NCBI GenBank assembly: GCA_027257055.1
Contig: JAPVLO010000074.1
Coordinates: 1,550,001-1,614,000, forward strand
Direction of reading: 5' to 3'
Source of the DNA: Cephalopachus bancanus
Lineage: Eukaryota; Chordata; Mammalia; Primates; Tarsiidae
Length of the DNA stretch: 64,000 nt
Positions within the stretch are counted from its first letter, which is position 1. Each line of letters opens with the position of its first letter. Below, piece by piece: positions 1 to 11,645 of this stretch. Position numbers and translations under genes: made by a program. The notes beneath the pieces are model-generated. The model saw only the letters and a program-made list of their open reading frames with translations. It was not told the origin of the DNA and searched no databases.

Positions 1-353
1 CCCGATCCTCTTTCTCCACGGATCAGATCCAGGGCTCCACCTGATCTGCTATAATAGGTGATGGTGTTGGCCAGGTGCCAGGTGATGAGAATCAGCTGGA
101 TTCTGGCAGGCTATTCTCAGGAGCATGCCCCGAGCAGCAGACGATCCTTCATGGGAGTAGGCCCGCACTCCAATCTTGGGGCAGTGGGGGCTTGCAGTTG
201 CCCTCAGAGGGTGATCCCGGCTGCATGAACCTGTCTCCCCTCAGACGGACTTTCACTCTCCCACCAGTGCTTGCCTACTCATTCAAAGAGTCTTTATGGA
301 CACTCGCTTCTGTGGAGACTCTCACAGTCCGACCTGTCCGGTGGCCATCTTAA
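1..353 (-). mobile_element. L1 5'UTR end, antisense, running off the left edge
   Basis: Read on the minus strand, this GC-rich block ends near 353 with 'aagatggccaccgg' followed by 'ggtcggactgtgagagtctcc'. The second part matches the 5'UTR of the sense L1 near 39,712 ('agttggactgtgataatctcc'). An 'aagatggcc' start resembles the known 5' terminus of mammalian L1. Only the first ~350 bases of the element lie in the window, so its length, coding status and target-site duplication cannot be judged. Sequence becomes AT-rich immediately after ~360, which supports the boundary. The block could also be a fragment rather than the start of a full-length copy. Confidence 0.7.
343..353 (-). promoter_or_regulatory. 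YY1-like site at the L1 5' end
   Basis: The minus strand reads 'aagatggccac', close to the YY1 core AAGATGGC. In human L1 a YY1 site sits within the first ~20 bases and helps set the transcription start. The same place relative to the element end is occupied here. In the L1 copy at 39.5 kb the aligned bases read 'aagagggcaac', so that copy lost the core. Binding is inferred from the motif only. Confidence 0.5.
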
Positions 354-1494
354 GCTTCCCAAATCTATGCATTCTAAAGAGTTGTATAATATTTCATTGA
401 AAAGTAGAAGAAAAAATAATTACTTCAAATCAAATAATACACTTAATATAAATTTATAAATGTTCAATTAAACAATTTTTGTATCACAAATATATCATAG
501 TCTTTCTCTTTATGAATTGTAACAGTGGGAATTAATTTCTTCAAAAGTTTATGTAAAGCTGTGAGAAAAGAATTCATATGAGAACCATTTAGAACTTGAG
601 AAATGTACTTACATTTTCAATATTTTATTTCTTTTTTATGTATAATTATCTTTAAGATGATCTTCTATCACATTATTATAAATTGCTTTATCCATATGAA
701 TGCCAAAGAAAATTTGTAACAGAAATATCGTCCTGAGTATTTTACCAAAATACAAAATATTTATAAAATATTGTACTGATATTGGTATTATTGGATAAAA
801 AATAATATTTTCCAGTTCTCAAAGCGTTTATTTTAAGACAACCATATTTCAGCCCAAATGACAATTTGTTTTTCTTAAAATTTCCATTAATACAATATAG
901 TTTAATATTTTTGTAAAACATTAGTATCAATGCCTAGATCTCGCTGAAATATCAAAAATGGAAATGATGGAAATATTATGAAAATAAATCTCCAGTTTCT
1001 CTGAACCTAGTCTCTAACAATGAATGTGAGAGTTTGACATTGTGCCGGCAGGTAAGTGGTAATGAGTTGTTAGATATTTAGGTGACACAAAGGAGTCAGA
1101 GTTCACTGGATACAAACAATAACTGATTACTAATTGTCATTCTAAGCAATCAAGAAATATTTCCATCTCAAGATGTTACTTAATTACCAATAAATAATTT
1201 TACAACTCTTACTTATATGTGCAAGCCTTTCCAAGTGCTTTCTACTTACATGTTATTCTGTTTGTCATTGTACTAAAAATTTAACTGAAATATCTTTATG
1301 ATTACAGGCTTCTAGTTCGCTTTCTTTCTCCATAATGTAAGCATTTTAATACAAGAAATAGTTACAGAATCATAGTAAGAAAATGTTTTATAATGTTATA
1401 AAGTTGGTTAATAAAAATCAAGAAACATTGATGGATAAAAAAGCAGCTCTACCTATGTTGAAGTGAATCTAATCTCTGCCCTTCTTTACACCAC
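354..1494. other. AT-rich unique sequence, nothing recognised
   Basis: I see no conserved coding frame, SINE, LTR or tandem repeat here. Open frames are short and AT-driven. Confidence 0.6.
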
Positions 1495-1660
1495 ATTATT
1501 TATTATGTGTGTGAAGTTGTGAATCTTAGGTTTCTCTGTATATTTTCTCTTCTGGAATATCAGGATGATAATTCATTCACTTCATAGATTTGCATGAGAA
1601 TAAAGAGTATAGATGCATGAAAGAATTCTTAGGAGATCATCACTGAATAAATACTTCCTA
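1495..1660 (+). repeat. MIR-type ancient SINE
   Basis: The order 'tgtgtgaagttgtgaatctt', 'tttctctgtatattttctc', 'aatatcaggatgataat' and 'gcatgagaataaag' follows the MIR layout (ctgtgtgaccttgggcaa / cctcagtttcctcatctg / aaatggggataata / gaggattaaatga), with heavy divergence. This is by-eye alignment to a remembered consensus. Confidence 0.6.
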
Positions 1661-3477
1661 TCTCGACTCACTTATATATCACCATCAAGGCAATAATGAT
1701 TTACTTTGTTACTATATCTCTGCTTTCCAAATAAATTAGAATATCAACCAAGACCTAAGTGATAAATAAAATAAGATCTAAGACCATTTTAATTATTTTA
1801 GAAAACATTTTTGACAAATTCTGCAGTCATAAAGGTTATTGTTTCATGTTGACTGGGCTATTCAATGCTATTTATTACAAGAAATAGCATCTGAAGTGTT
1901 TACAATAACCACAGGATGCTTGTAATAGGGCAGCAGATAGAGGTTGCAGAGGAGATGTGTTCCAGGCTGTAGGTTAGATGCTTGGGATTCCAGTGTAAAT
2001 TTTCATCAGAAGTTTGGGAGAAAAGAATAGGACAAAAAATCATTTTGGGGGAAATATCTGTGAACAGTATCACCTAGAGAGTCTCTTGTTGAAAATGACA
2101 TTTTCCTCATACTTATGTATTTTCTCTCTATTTCTGGGACATCATAATGATATTGGCACAAAGGAAACTATATGCAGAAGAGAAATCTTAACAGGAAAAA
2201 TGAACTCCAGCAACATACAATCTGATAAGATAAAGACCTATGGTATAGGTAAAGTAACAATTTTAATGAATTCAAATACACCTAATCATGGGGTAGAGGA
2301 TGTAAATCCTATCATATTTCCTGTTTTCCACTAAAAGTATCCAAATTTCTTTCTTGGTGATTTCACTTGATAAATGAGGTCTGATTAGAAAATATGTGGA
2401 AAATATGTGTTTTTGTATATTGCAGTATGAGAAAATGCAGTTGTCAAAAATAAAATGTTGAAAACAGTTTTAGTCAAACTACATTTAACATGGATTTATT
2501 TTCCACATTTTGACTCTTAATGTTTTCTATTTATTTATTAATATGTAAGCAGAATTCTTAAAAATGATTCATTTTGATGATGAATGCAGTGGGTGAACCT
2601 GCATCATTGCACAGAAAATGCATTAACTGATTTGATATCGGTCCTAAATTTAATAGGATTCATTACTACCAAGCAATAGTGCTATGATGACTTTAGTTTG
2701 GTACTCTGGTTTGAAAAATATATGCTAAACAGATATATCACCAAGATTTTACATGTATAGGGGTTTACATTATAATCAATAAAGAAACTGAAATACTCAT
2801 CTCAAAAGACAAAGCAAATAATTGTTTCTATTCAGTTCTATATGATATAGTTCTATTCTTATTTTTAGGATATAAAACAAAATAAAATGTGTGTATCTGT
2901 GTGTGTGCGCACACAGACAAATACATCTATTACTACCTACAGCTACCTCTGTACAATATTGTGTTTGGAAATATTCTATCAGAAAACTGAACTACATTAA
3001 GATAACATGATGCAGGGGATACTAACAACTAGACCCTGCTCCCACTTTTTCACCCTGGCTTATACATGACTTCTTCCATAAAGGTTTTTCAGGGTCTTTA
3101 AGGCTTAATTATTAGTCTATTCATCATGTTATCCCACAGACTTTGGCTTATATCAGCATTGGTTTCCGTCCTGATTCATTGCTTGCTTACCTGTATTAAC
3201 CAAGAGAACACAGGTTCATTGATGAGAATGATGTGGATAACAAGGATAGCTAACACTTAATAAACAGATACTACGCGCACAGTTTCACTCAATAATCTTA
3301 CATTAACAAATGTTTAAAAAGGTAGTAACTTGAACTTCTATTTGGATCTTATATTTCCTCCTACATTTTCAAGGCATTCTAATTTTTGCATAATGTTAGG
3401 ATTTGCCAAATCTATTTGCTATAATGTCTAAATTTTCCTACTCTTTGATAGTATTTGAAAAATATAATAATATTATT
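1661..3477. other. AT-rich unique sequence
   Basis: No gene or clear repeat family seen. A short alternating GT/CA patch lies at 2889-2918 ('gtgtgtgtgcgcacacag'), a small self-complementary purine-pyrimidine run. Confidence 0.55.
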
Positions 3478-3790
3478 ATTGCTGTTATTATTATAATGTT
3501 TTGAATCGAGGTCTCAAGTTATCACCCAGGCAGGAGTATAGTGGCACAATTATGACTTACTGCAGCCTTGACTTTCTGGACCCAGGTGATCCTTCTGCCT
3601 CAGCCTCCCAAATAGCTGGGGCTACAAATGTGTGTCACCAAGTCCAATTAATTTTTTAAATTTTTTATTTGCATTAAGTCTCGCTATGTTGCCTAGGCTG
3701 TTCTTTAATTCCTGGGTTCAAGCCATCCTCTTGCCTTGGCCTTGCAAAATGCTAGAATTATAGGTGTGAGCCATTGTGCCTAACCTGATA
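3478..3790 (-). repeat. Old Alu (AluJ-like), antisense
   Basis: The + strand shows reverse-complement Alu landmarks in order: 'cacccaggcaggagtatagtgg', 'actgcagccttgactttctgg', 'cctcagcctcccaaatagctgggg', then the left-monomer part 'gtctcgctatgttgcctagg' and 'aattataggtgtgagccattgtgcc'. 'cgctatgttgcc' is typical of the oldest AluJ type. It is much more diverged than the other Alus in this window and lacks their tail 'gagactccaactc', so it predates that family. Confidence 0.85.
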
Positions 3791-4480
3791 CTTTTTGATA
3801 AAATAAAATAGTTTCAGACTAGCAATTTAGAGATTGGAACAAATTATTGTTCAAATAAGATCTTTTTTATATATTCCAGTGTGATTCTGGTACAAGTCGT
3901 TAGTCATTTTGGGTGATAATTTTTGTATTTAAGATAAATCTTATCATGGGTTTCTTTAAAATTATAGTCTTAATTACTTTGGAAAATTATTTTCCTGCTT
4001 GGTGTCTATGCTTTCTTTCTAGAATTATTTTCTCAATTTTTCTGCATTATATTCCATTTTGTTTTAGCCCAAGTCTTAAGATTAAACTTACTTTTTGTTT
4101 CTATACAAATTTCCTCTTTGATCTGAAAGACTTTTTTTTCAGAGTACTAAATTCAGAGAAGACAATTTATCTCAGAACTTTGGAAACAGTATATTCTCAT
4201 CTTCTGGGTTTAATATTTCCTGTAGAAAAGTCTACTTTCTATTTGTCTCAGTTTTGTAATTGTTCTTTCCCTCTGGTGGCTTTTAGGCCATTAAGACTTT
4301 ACCTACATTATTTGCTATATGAATAAAACGTGTCTAGTTGTATAATTTATCTATTTTAGTTTGAATAACTTGGGACTTCTGGATCTTTTTTTTCCCTCAT
4401 TAGTTCTTACCTGCAGATTCTTGGAATTTACTCTATTGTGGTTATAACTGTAGGAAAGTGTCCTAGGATGAGCTCTCCAC
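3791..4480 (-). repeat. Probable ancient L1/HAL1-like remnant, antisense
   Basis: The + strand 'cagtatattctcatcttctgg' followed by 'tgtagaaaagtctac' and 'ccctctggtggcttttagg' resembles the reverse complement of an old L1/HAL1 region I recall. The match is weak and the boundaries are guesses. The open frame at 3913-4326 is AT-driven and not a credible gene. Confidence 0.3.
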
Positions 4481-4572
4481 TCTAGTCCTGAAGGCCTGGC
4501 CTTAAGTGTATTGCTCCTTGATGTTTCCCACGTGGGGGTTTTTATTTACTCTTCATTTAGTTACATGATTGT

Positions 4573-4576
<4 letters not shown>

Positions 4577-4609
<33 letters not shown>
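4577..4609. repeat. (GA)n microsatellite
   Basis: An uninterrupted GA run of about 16 units, ending in 'agaagaaagaag'. It explains the arginine/glutamate repeat in the short frame over it. Confidence 0.95.
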
Positions 4610-4611
<2 letters not shown>

Positions 4612-4844
4612 AAGAAGTTCCTTTGTAGCTTTCTCTTTCTTTATGTTGAACTTTGAACTCATAAAAATAATGTTCGCAGTAATTTATCCATGGACAAATA
4701 TATGTGCGCATGAGTGTGTGTGCATATGTGAGTGTGTTTTTTGGCAAGAGGCCATTTCAGAATATTAGTTTTTCATTCTGTCAGAAGCTGTATCCAGCAT
4801 ATAATTCTGCCTTTGTTGTCATTGTGCTGTTTCAACTCATTAAA

Positions 4845-4925
4845 CCCTAGTAATAGACACAGTGTCTGATACAAAGTAGATAATAAGTTGTTTGAGGATG
4901 TGAGTGAATGAATAAACAAGGAAAC
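4845..4925 (+). repeat. L2/MIR 3'-end-like remnant
   Basis: 'cacagtgtctgatacaaagtagataataagt...gagtgaatgaataaacaa' resembles the shared L2/MIR end (cacagtgcctggcacatagtaggtgctcaataaa...gaatgaatgaa). Short and diverged. Confidence 0.4.
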
Positions 4926-5059
4926 ACATCCTTTTCTAGTAATATGCAGTACTTGTACTTTGCGGAGTCTGTTATATACACAAAGATGGAAAATGCTTAT
5001 TGAAAACTTGACATTTATCTCATTTCTCTACAACTACTTTACTTTTTAATTTTTAAGTT

Positions 5060-6617
5060 AATTTTTTTATTATAAAGATGTGGGGTACAATTCAGGGTTA
5101 GGTATACAAACGGTTGATTATTCAGGTAACCTTGTTGATGAGGTAAGCCCCTCCGTCCCCTAGCAGTTTCCTCAACTGCCAAACCCACCCTCCCTCCCCT
5201 GCCAGTTTCCCACTACTGCCAATCCCTTTCTTATAGAATTATAATTGTTCAAGGTTCACTTATGAGTGAAAACATATGGTACTCTCTTTGTTTCTGTGAT
5301 ATATCACTGAGTATGATTGATGCTAAATCCATCCAAGTTGCTGCGAAGTCTATATGTTTGTCCTTCTTTATGGCTGCATAATATTCCATTGTGTATGTAT
5401 ACCACATTTTTTTAATCCAGTCCAGCTTTGTTGGGCAACATGGTTGGTTCCATGTTTTTGCTATTGTGAATAGAGCTGCAACAAACACACGTGTACAGGC
5501 ATCTTTTTTTTGCAGAATAATTTGAGTTCCTCTGGGTATATTCCCAATAGGGACATTGCTGGGTCATATGGAAGATAAATTTCTAGTTCTTTTAGAAATC
5601 GTCACACTGTCTTCCAAAGAGGTTGCATTAGTTGCATTCCTACCAACAGTGTAGAAGTATTCCTTTTTCTCCATATCCTCACCGGCATTTGTTGTTTGTT
5701 TTATTGTTGATGGCCATTCTTACTGGGGTTAGGTGTATCTCAATGTGGTTTTGATTTGCATACTTCTGATGATGAGTGAGGGTGAGCACTTTTTCATGTG
5801 TCTGTTGGCTGCTGGTATATCTTCTTTTGAGAAGTGTCTATTCTTGGCTTTGGCCCACTTTGTAATGGGGCTGTTTTTTTTGTTTTGTTTTGCTTTTCCT
5901 TTTGGCGCATTTGAGTTCCTTGTAGATCTTAGATGTTAGGCCTTTGTCAAATATACAGTTGACAAATATTTTTTCCCATTCTGTGTAGTGTCTCCCTGCT
6001 CTCTTGGTGGTTTCTTTTGCTTTGCAGAAGCTCGTTAGTTTGATGAGATCCCACTTGTCTACCTTACTTCTTAAGGTATGGGCATCTAGAGTTCTGAATA
6101 GGAATTGGTTGCCAGTTCCAATTTCCATAAGTGTGTCTCCTGCATTTTCTAATATTCTTATAGTTTTAGGCTTTACATTTAGATCTTTGAACCATTTAGA
6201 GTTAATTTTTGTGTATGGTGATAGGTAGGGGTCCTGTTTCTGTTTTCTCCATATGGTCAGTCAGTTTTCCCAGTCCCATTTACTGGGTAGGTTCTGCTCT
6301 CCCCAGTGGTTGTTGTTGGAGGCTTTGTCAAAGATGAGTTGGTTGAGAAATTGAGGATTTGCTTCCGGAATCTCTATCCTTTTCCATTGGTCTATATGCT
6401 TATTCTTGTGTACCAGTACAAGGCTGTTTTCATTACTGTAGCCTTATAACAAAGTTTGAAGTCTGGAATTGCTATACCTCCTGTTTTGTTTCTTTTGCTA
6501 AGGATTATTTATTCATGGTCATTTATGTTTCCATATGAATTTCTGTATTGTCATTTCCAGGTCTGAGAAGAATAATGTTGGTACCTTAATGGGTATTGCA
6601 TTGAATCTGTATGTACA
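5060..6617 (-). mobile_element. L1 3' half (ORF2 C-terminus and 3'UTR), main part of a twin-primed copy
   Basis: The low-coordinate end is the L1 3' terminus: 'aagatgtggggtacaattc' is the reverse complement of the tail seen in the other L1s. The minus-strand frame at 5249-5488 encodes the ORF2 C-terminal block with 'IKKMWYTYTMEYYAAIK', and 5838-6128 encodes '[20 protein letters not shown]'. The 3'UTR holds two G-rich units (5152-5225). At 6617 the orientation flips inside the ORF2 segment encoding 'YRFNAIPIK'. Several frame breaks make it a dead copy. Together with 6618-7838 it forms one insertion. Confidence 0.85.
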
Positions 6618-7838
6618 CCTAGATGGAAACAAACTTGATAACCTAAATGAAATGGAGAACTTTCTGACATCACACAACCTCTTCAGGTTGAAACAAGAAG
6701 ACATTGAGACACTAAATAGGCCAATAACAACCTAGGAAATTGACTCTGTCAAAAAAAAAAAAAAAAACAACAACAACAAAAAAAACGCCCTCGACCAGGT
6801 GGCTCTCCAGAAGAATTCTAAAAAACATATAAAGAGAAACTGACACCAATCTGATTAAAAGTATTCCAGGCAATTGAGAAAGATGGAATTCTCCCCAAAT
6901 CGTTTTACAATGCTAACATCACACTGAAACCCAAACCGGGTAAAGAGTCAACAAAAAAAGAGAACTACAAGTCAACATTCCTTATGATCATAGATGCAAA
7001 AATCCTCAACAAGATTCTAGCAAATCAGATCCAAAAGCACATCTCAAAAATCATCCACCATGACCAAGCAGGCTTTATCCCCAGGATGCAGGGCTGGTTC
7101 AACATTCGCAAGACCATAAATGTCATTAAATACATCAACATATGTAAAAACAAGAACCATATAAATATTTCATTAGATGCAGAAAAAGCTTTAGATAAAT
7201 TCCCGCATCCCTTCTTGATAAAAACACTCAAACACCTAGTATAGAAGGAACATACCTCAAAATAGTATGTGCGATTTACATAAACCTACAGCTAACACAT
7301 TGTTAAATGGTCAGAAATTGGAAATACTTCCCCTGAAAACTGGAACAAACATGGCTGCCCACTATCACCCCTCTTGTTCAACATTGTGTTGGAAGTCCTA
7401 GCTAGGGAAATTAGATAAGAGAAGGAAATCAGGGGTATCCAAATAGGAAAAGTGGAAGTCAAGTTATTCCTCTGCTGCTTGATGTGATCCTATACCTCAA
7501 AAATCCTAGAGAATCTGTCAAAAACTTGCTTGCACTTATAAAGGATTTTGGCAGTCTTGGGGTACAAAATAAATGTGCAAAAGACAGTTGCATTCTATAC
7601 ACCACCAACAAGCAGACAGAGGCCTAAATTAAAAGCACAATCCCATTCACAATAGCCACACACAAAAATGAAATACCTCGGCATCTTCCTAACCAGAGAA
7701 GTGAAAGACCTTTACAATGAGAACTACAAAACACTGCTCAAAGAAATCCAAGAAGACACAAACGAGTGGAAAAATATTCCATGCTCATGGATAGGAAGAA
7801 TCAACATTATTAAAATGACCATGTTACATCTATTTTAA
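6618..7838 (+). mobile_element. Inverted 5' segment of the same L1 (ORF2 RT region)
   Basis: The strand switches to sense ORF2 at 6618. The segment covers the region before and through the reverse transcriptase: '[19 protein letters not shown]', 'NRPITT', '[19 protein letters not shown]', '[12 protein letters not shown]'. It ends near 7820-7838 at 'RINIIKM', just upstream of the ORF2 position where the other half starts, with only a small gap. That is the pattern expected of a twin-priming inversion. An A-tract with CAA repeats at 6751-6785 disrupts the frame. No clear TSD was found. Confidence 0.85.
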
Positions 7839-8501
7839 ATAAAGTATGTCCAGAAGATGATTTAAAAAATGCTATAGTAATACTTCACTATTTAATGAAA
7901 CTTATTTATATACTGTCTTCTAACTGCTGACACAAATAACCTTAAAATATATTTTATGAGAATTATCTGAAATGTTTCTTGTATATATGCATGGCATAGC
8001 AAATAATTTTATAATATTTTGAGTTGTTTGAACATTGTTGGGTTTTCTATTTGTGTGCAGCTTGTCTGCTCCGATATTTTCTGATAATTTCTAATTAGAT
8101 AAGATCCGGCTTTTATCTTTCATTGTGTTATATCCATGTTACTATCAGTTTGTCTCCATGCATTTGATGCAAAGCTTTTGGTTAAGAAGTGGTATTATTT
8201 CATTAGTCTCTGTTAGGATATCTAAACATAGTTGGGCACCTGATGGGACACAGTAGATCTTTTTATTTACTTCAAAGTGGAGAAAAACTGTTTCTTCTGA
8301 GAAAATAAAAATTTTTCTCCTATATTCTTTTTTTAAGAGCTAAATTTAATCTGTAACTTTTCTTGTGAAATATATTTCAAATTATTCATCCTTGATTTTA
8401 AGATGAACAAGTTTTCTTATTTTTTAATGGAAAAATTTATAAACACATCACTATAATAAAATTCACAAATTTTTCCTCTGGAAAAATATATTTATATATT
8501 T
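7839..8501. other. AT-rich unique sequence
   Basis: No gene or recognised repeat. Its end, 8502-8512, is the target site of the following Alu. Confidence 0.6.
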
Positions 8502-8512
8502 AAAAAATTATG

Positions 8513-8796
8513 CTGGGCTCGGTGGTTCAGCCTGTAATCCCGCGCCTTTGGGAGGCTGAGGTGAATGGATTGCCTGAGCCCGCAGGTTCGAGACACACCT
8601 GGGCAGCAAGACCTCATCTCTACAATAAATAAAAAAATCAGCCGGGTGTGGTAGCGCATGCCTGTAATTCCGGCTACTCAGAAGGTTGAGGCGGAAGGAT
8701 TGCCGGAGCCCAGTGGACGAGGCTGCGGTGGCTGGGAGCGGCCACTGCACTCCAGTCTGGGCAACAGAGTGAGACTCCAACTCAAAAAAAAAAAAA
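8513..8796 (+). mobile_element. Dimeric Alu with 11-bp TSD
   Basis: Full dimer from 'ctgggctcggtggttcagcc' to 'gagactccaactc' plus a 12-13 base A tail. It is flanked by 'aaaaaattatg' at 8502-8512 and again ending at 8801. The B box 'ggttcgagacac' has one change from the family form. Landmarks: 'acctcatctctacaataaat', a middle A-rich linker, 'gccgggtgtggtagcgcatg'. Confidence 0.95.
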
Positions 8797-8928
8797 TTAT
8801 GTTCATGAGTGAGGTTTGCTTGCTATGAATCAGATGATAAATATGTGTAGTCTAATATCTCTCCCATACACAAATAAGATGTTCAGTTCGGAAATCAATT
8901 AATAAACACCTCATTTAATCTTCCATCA
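8797..8928 (+). repeat. Direct repeat copy A (unknown element)
   Basis: About 132 bp from 'ttatgttcatgagtgagg' to 'catttaatcttccatca'. It reappears at 10,280-10,409 at roughly 85% identity by eye, with small indels. I do not recognise it as Alu, MIR or L1. The Alu at 8513 landed at its left edge, so its true left end is uncertain. Confidence 0.8.
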
Positions 8929-9394
8929 CTTGAAATAGTCTTTTAAGATTTTTCTGAAGCTATTATTCAACCAACACTTCAAGTTAAGTGAAATTAATTT
9001 TTACATGACTACATTAAATATAATCTAACAAATGGTCTAACAAAATATTTGCCTTAAATTTTGTGTTTGTTCTCAGTCAAATGAAGCAGTGAATAGATTT
9101 ATTTTTTCAGTAAATGATTTGGAAATATATGAATTTCTCTCCATCGTCAAGCTTGTAATAGACATAAAACCAGGGCATTGTGCATCAATATCAAGGAAAA
9201 CATTATTAGAAACTTATGAATTCATGTTTCATCTGGCTCTACTTTTAAATATTTTGAAAATAAACATGTATTATTTGATTTAATATTAAAATATCTATCA
9301 CATTTATAGCATAATAGATCTTACAGTCATTTAAAGTCATTAAAATTATATGCTTGTTTTTCTGTTGACCCATCCTCTCCACCTTGCAAAAATG

Positions 9395-9439
<45 letters not shown>

Positions 9440-10279
9440 CACCAAAATTTATTTTACAACATGTCAAGAACAAAACCTGTTTATTCCCTACAAATTTATC
9501 TTATTGAAATGTCTTTCATAGGAATTCCATTTTCAGTGGTGTGGCCTATCTATAACTTACATGCAGCTATTAATCAATGAGAATGCACAGTGGGTACATT
9601 ATCATTGTTGAAACCTCTAGAGAAATTAGGTATCTTATTAAGCCTATTACAACTTATCCAACAGTGTTCTCCTTCTACTCTAAAATGTTGGGCATTTAAA
9701 GTAGACATAATTTGAGTGAATTGTGGAGAAATATATGCAATGTGAAACCAGAGCTCTTACTGTGACAGATGGCATTTTCCATGGGTCTGAGATTAGTAAT
9801 AACTTTCAAAACTTCACAAGGTGCTGAGATTTCAGATAATCAATTAAAATATACAATTCCACTGTAGAAAAATATGTCATGAAATAGTCAATTTCTAAAA
9901 TTAATTTGTTGATTTTAAATGAAAAAACAAGTTTATTGAAATAACAAATATATTTTTGACCCTAGTATTAATTTCTGGAATTCATTAGAGAAAAAATATA
10001 GAACTATATTTTTGATGTTCTTTTTTAATTCTACTGTAATGTCAGGTGCAAAACAGCATGTGTCTCTATGCTTTGAATATGAGTCTTAATTAATAGAAGA
10101 AATGTAAAACAACAAAATAATGCAAGTTGATATTTAAAACCTGTGAAGAGTAATTGACAAACCCAGATTGGGATGAATTTGTGGAGTATATAAACTAGGT
10201 CAAGTTGACAGAATAATTAAACTTAGCTGAGGAATATCTTATTTCAGAAAAATAAAGATTATATCCAGTAAAGTAAAAA
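8929..10279. other. AT-rich spacer between two direct repeats
   Basis: No gene recognised. It contains a (CA)n tract. It could be the interior of an unrecognised element bounded by the two direct repeats, or plain unique DNA. Confidence 0.5.
9398..9437. repeat. (CA)n microsatellite
   Basis: A pure CA run of about 20 units. The frames over it on both strands are artefacts of the repeat. Confidence 0.97.
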
Positions 10280-10409
10280 TTATATTCATGACTGAGGTCT
10301 GCTTGGTTATGAATCAAATGAAATATATGTAGTCTAAGATCGCTCATATACACAATTAATTGTTCAATTTGGAAATCAATTAATAGTCATCTCATTTAAT
10401 CTTCCATCA
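10280..10409 (+). repeat. Direct repeat copy B (unknown element)
   Basis: Pairs with 8797-8928; shared blocks include 'ggaaatcaattaata' and 'ctcatttaatcttccatca'. It abuts the old L1 that begins near 10,425. Confidence 0.8.
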
Positions 10410-10424
10410 AAGATAAATCATCTG

Positions 10425-11645
10425 AAACAATGTATATTGAGAGCCAGAGCTTTAAAAGAGAGCATAATGTGAGATGTAGATGGATACTTTAATTTAAAAA
10501 AATCAAAGATTCTGGATAGAAAAATAAAACAACAGAGTGACCAGCCAACATGTAGAACAGAAAATATTTGCAAATTATTTATTTGACAAGTGACTAATCG
10601 CCAAATATTCAAGGAACTAAACAGCAAATGAATAAATAAATAGGTAGACAGATAAATTAAACAAAAACCCAACACATTTGCTTTTAAAATGGACAAATAT
10701 CTGAACAGACATTTCTCAAAAGAAGACACACAAATAGCCAACAGGTGCCTGAAAAACTGCTCTACATCATTAATTATGAAAGAAATGTATAACATCTCAT
10801 GCTTGTTAGAAAAGCTGTTATAAAAAGGCAAAAAAAATAGTAAGTGCTGGCAAGGATGTAGAGAAAAGTGAACTCTTGTACTCTGTTGGTTGGAATGTGG
10901 ATGAGTACGGCTGTTATAAAAAAACAGTATGGAGGGTTCTCAAAAAAACTAAAAATGGGACTATCACAATGATCCAATAATCCTACTACTACGTATATAG
11001 GCAAAGAAAAGGAAATCAGTATATTGAAAAAATATCTATCTTCCATTGTTTATTGCAGTGATATTTGCAATAGCCAAGTTTTATGGAAGCAATCTAAATG
11101 TCCATTAACAGATAAATGGATAAGTAAATAGTGGTTCGTATAAACAATGGAATACTATTCATGAAAAGTGAAATCCTGGCATTCATAACAGCATAAATGA
11201 GTCTGAAGAACATTGCGTAAAGTGAAATAAGTAAGACACAAAGAAATAGATACAACATGTTTTCATTCACACGTGGAAGCTAAACAAAATGAGCTCATAA
11301 AAGTAGACAGTAAGATTGCGGTTATTAGAGGTTGGAAAGAAGAGAAGGAGAAAAGGATGGATAATAAATACACGATTGCTAGAATTGTAGGAACAAATTC
11401 TAGTGTTCTTATAGCACTGTGTGGTGAATGTCATTAACAATAATTTATTGTGTGTTCAAAATGCTAGAAAGGAGAATCTTGAATGTTCCCATCACACATA
11501 CACACACAATGATAATTGTTTGATGTGATGTATATCTTAATTACTCTAATTTGATCATTACACAACACAGAAATGTTTCAAAATAGCACTCTATCTCCTA
11601 TAATCATGTACAATTATTGTGTGTAAACTGAAAACAAAAGGGAAA
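10425..11645 (+). mobile_element. Old L1 (L1M-type) 3' segment, sense
   Basis: The sequence follows ORF2's C-terminal region ('gaaaatatttgcaaattatt', 'catttctcaaaagaagacac', 'agccaacaggtgcctgaaaa', 'gcaaggatgtagagaaaag', 'tccattaacagataaatgga') into a 3'UTR with 'acacgtggaagctaaacaaa' and an AT-rich end. The 3'UTR type and divergence point to an old L1M subfamily, unlike the younger copies at 39.5 and 50 kb. All frames are broken. Confidence 0.8.

Noticed and set aside
75..353. A 92-codon frame at the left edge
   Set aside because: It opens with GTG, not ATG, and lies in the 5'UTR of an antisense L1; treated only as context for the antisense-frame finding.
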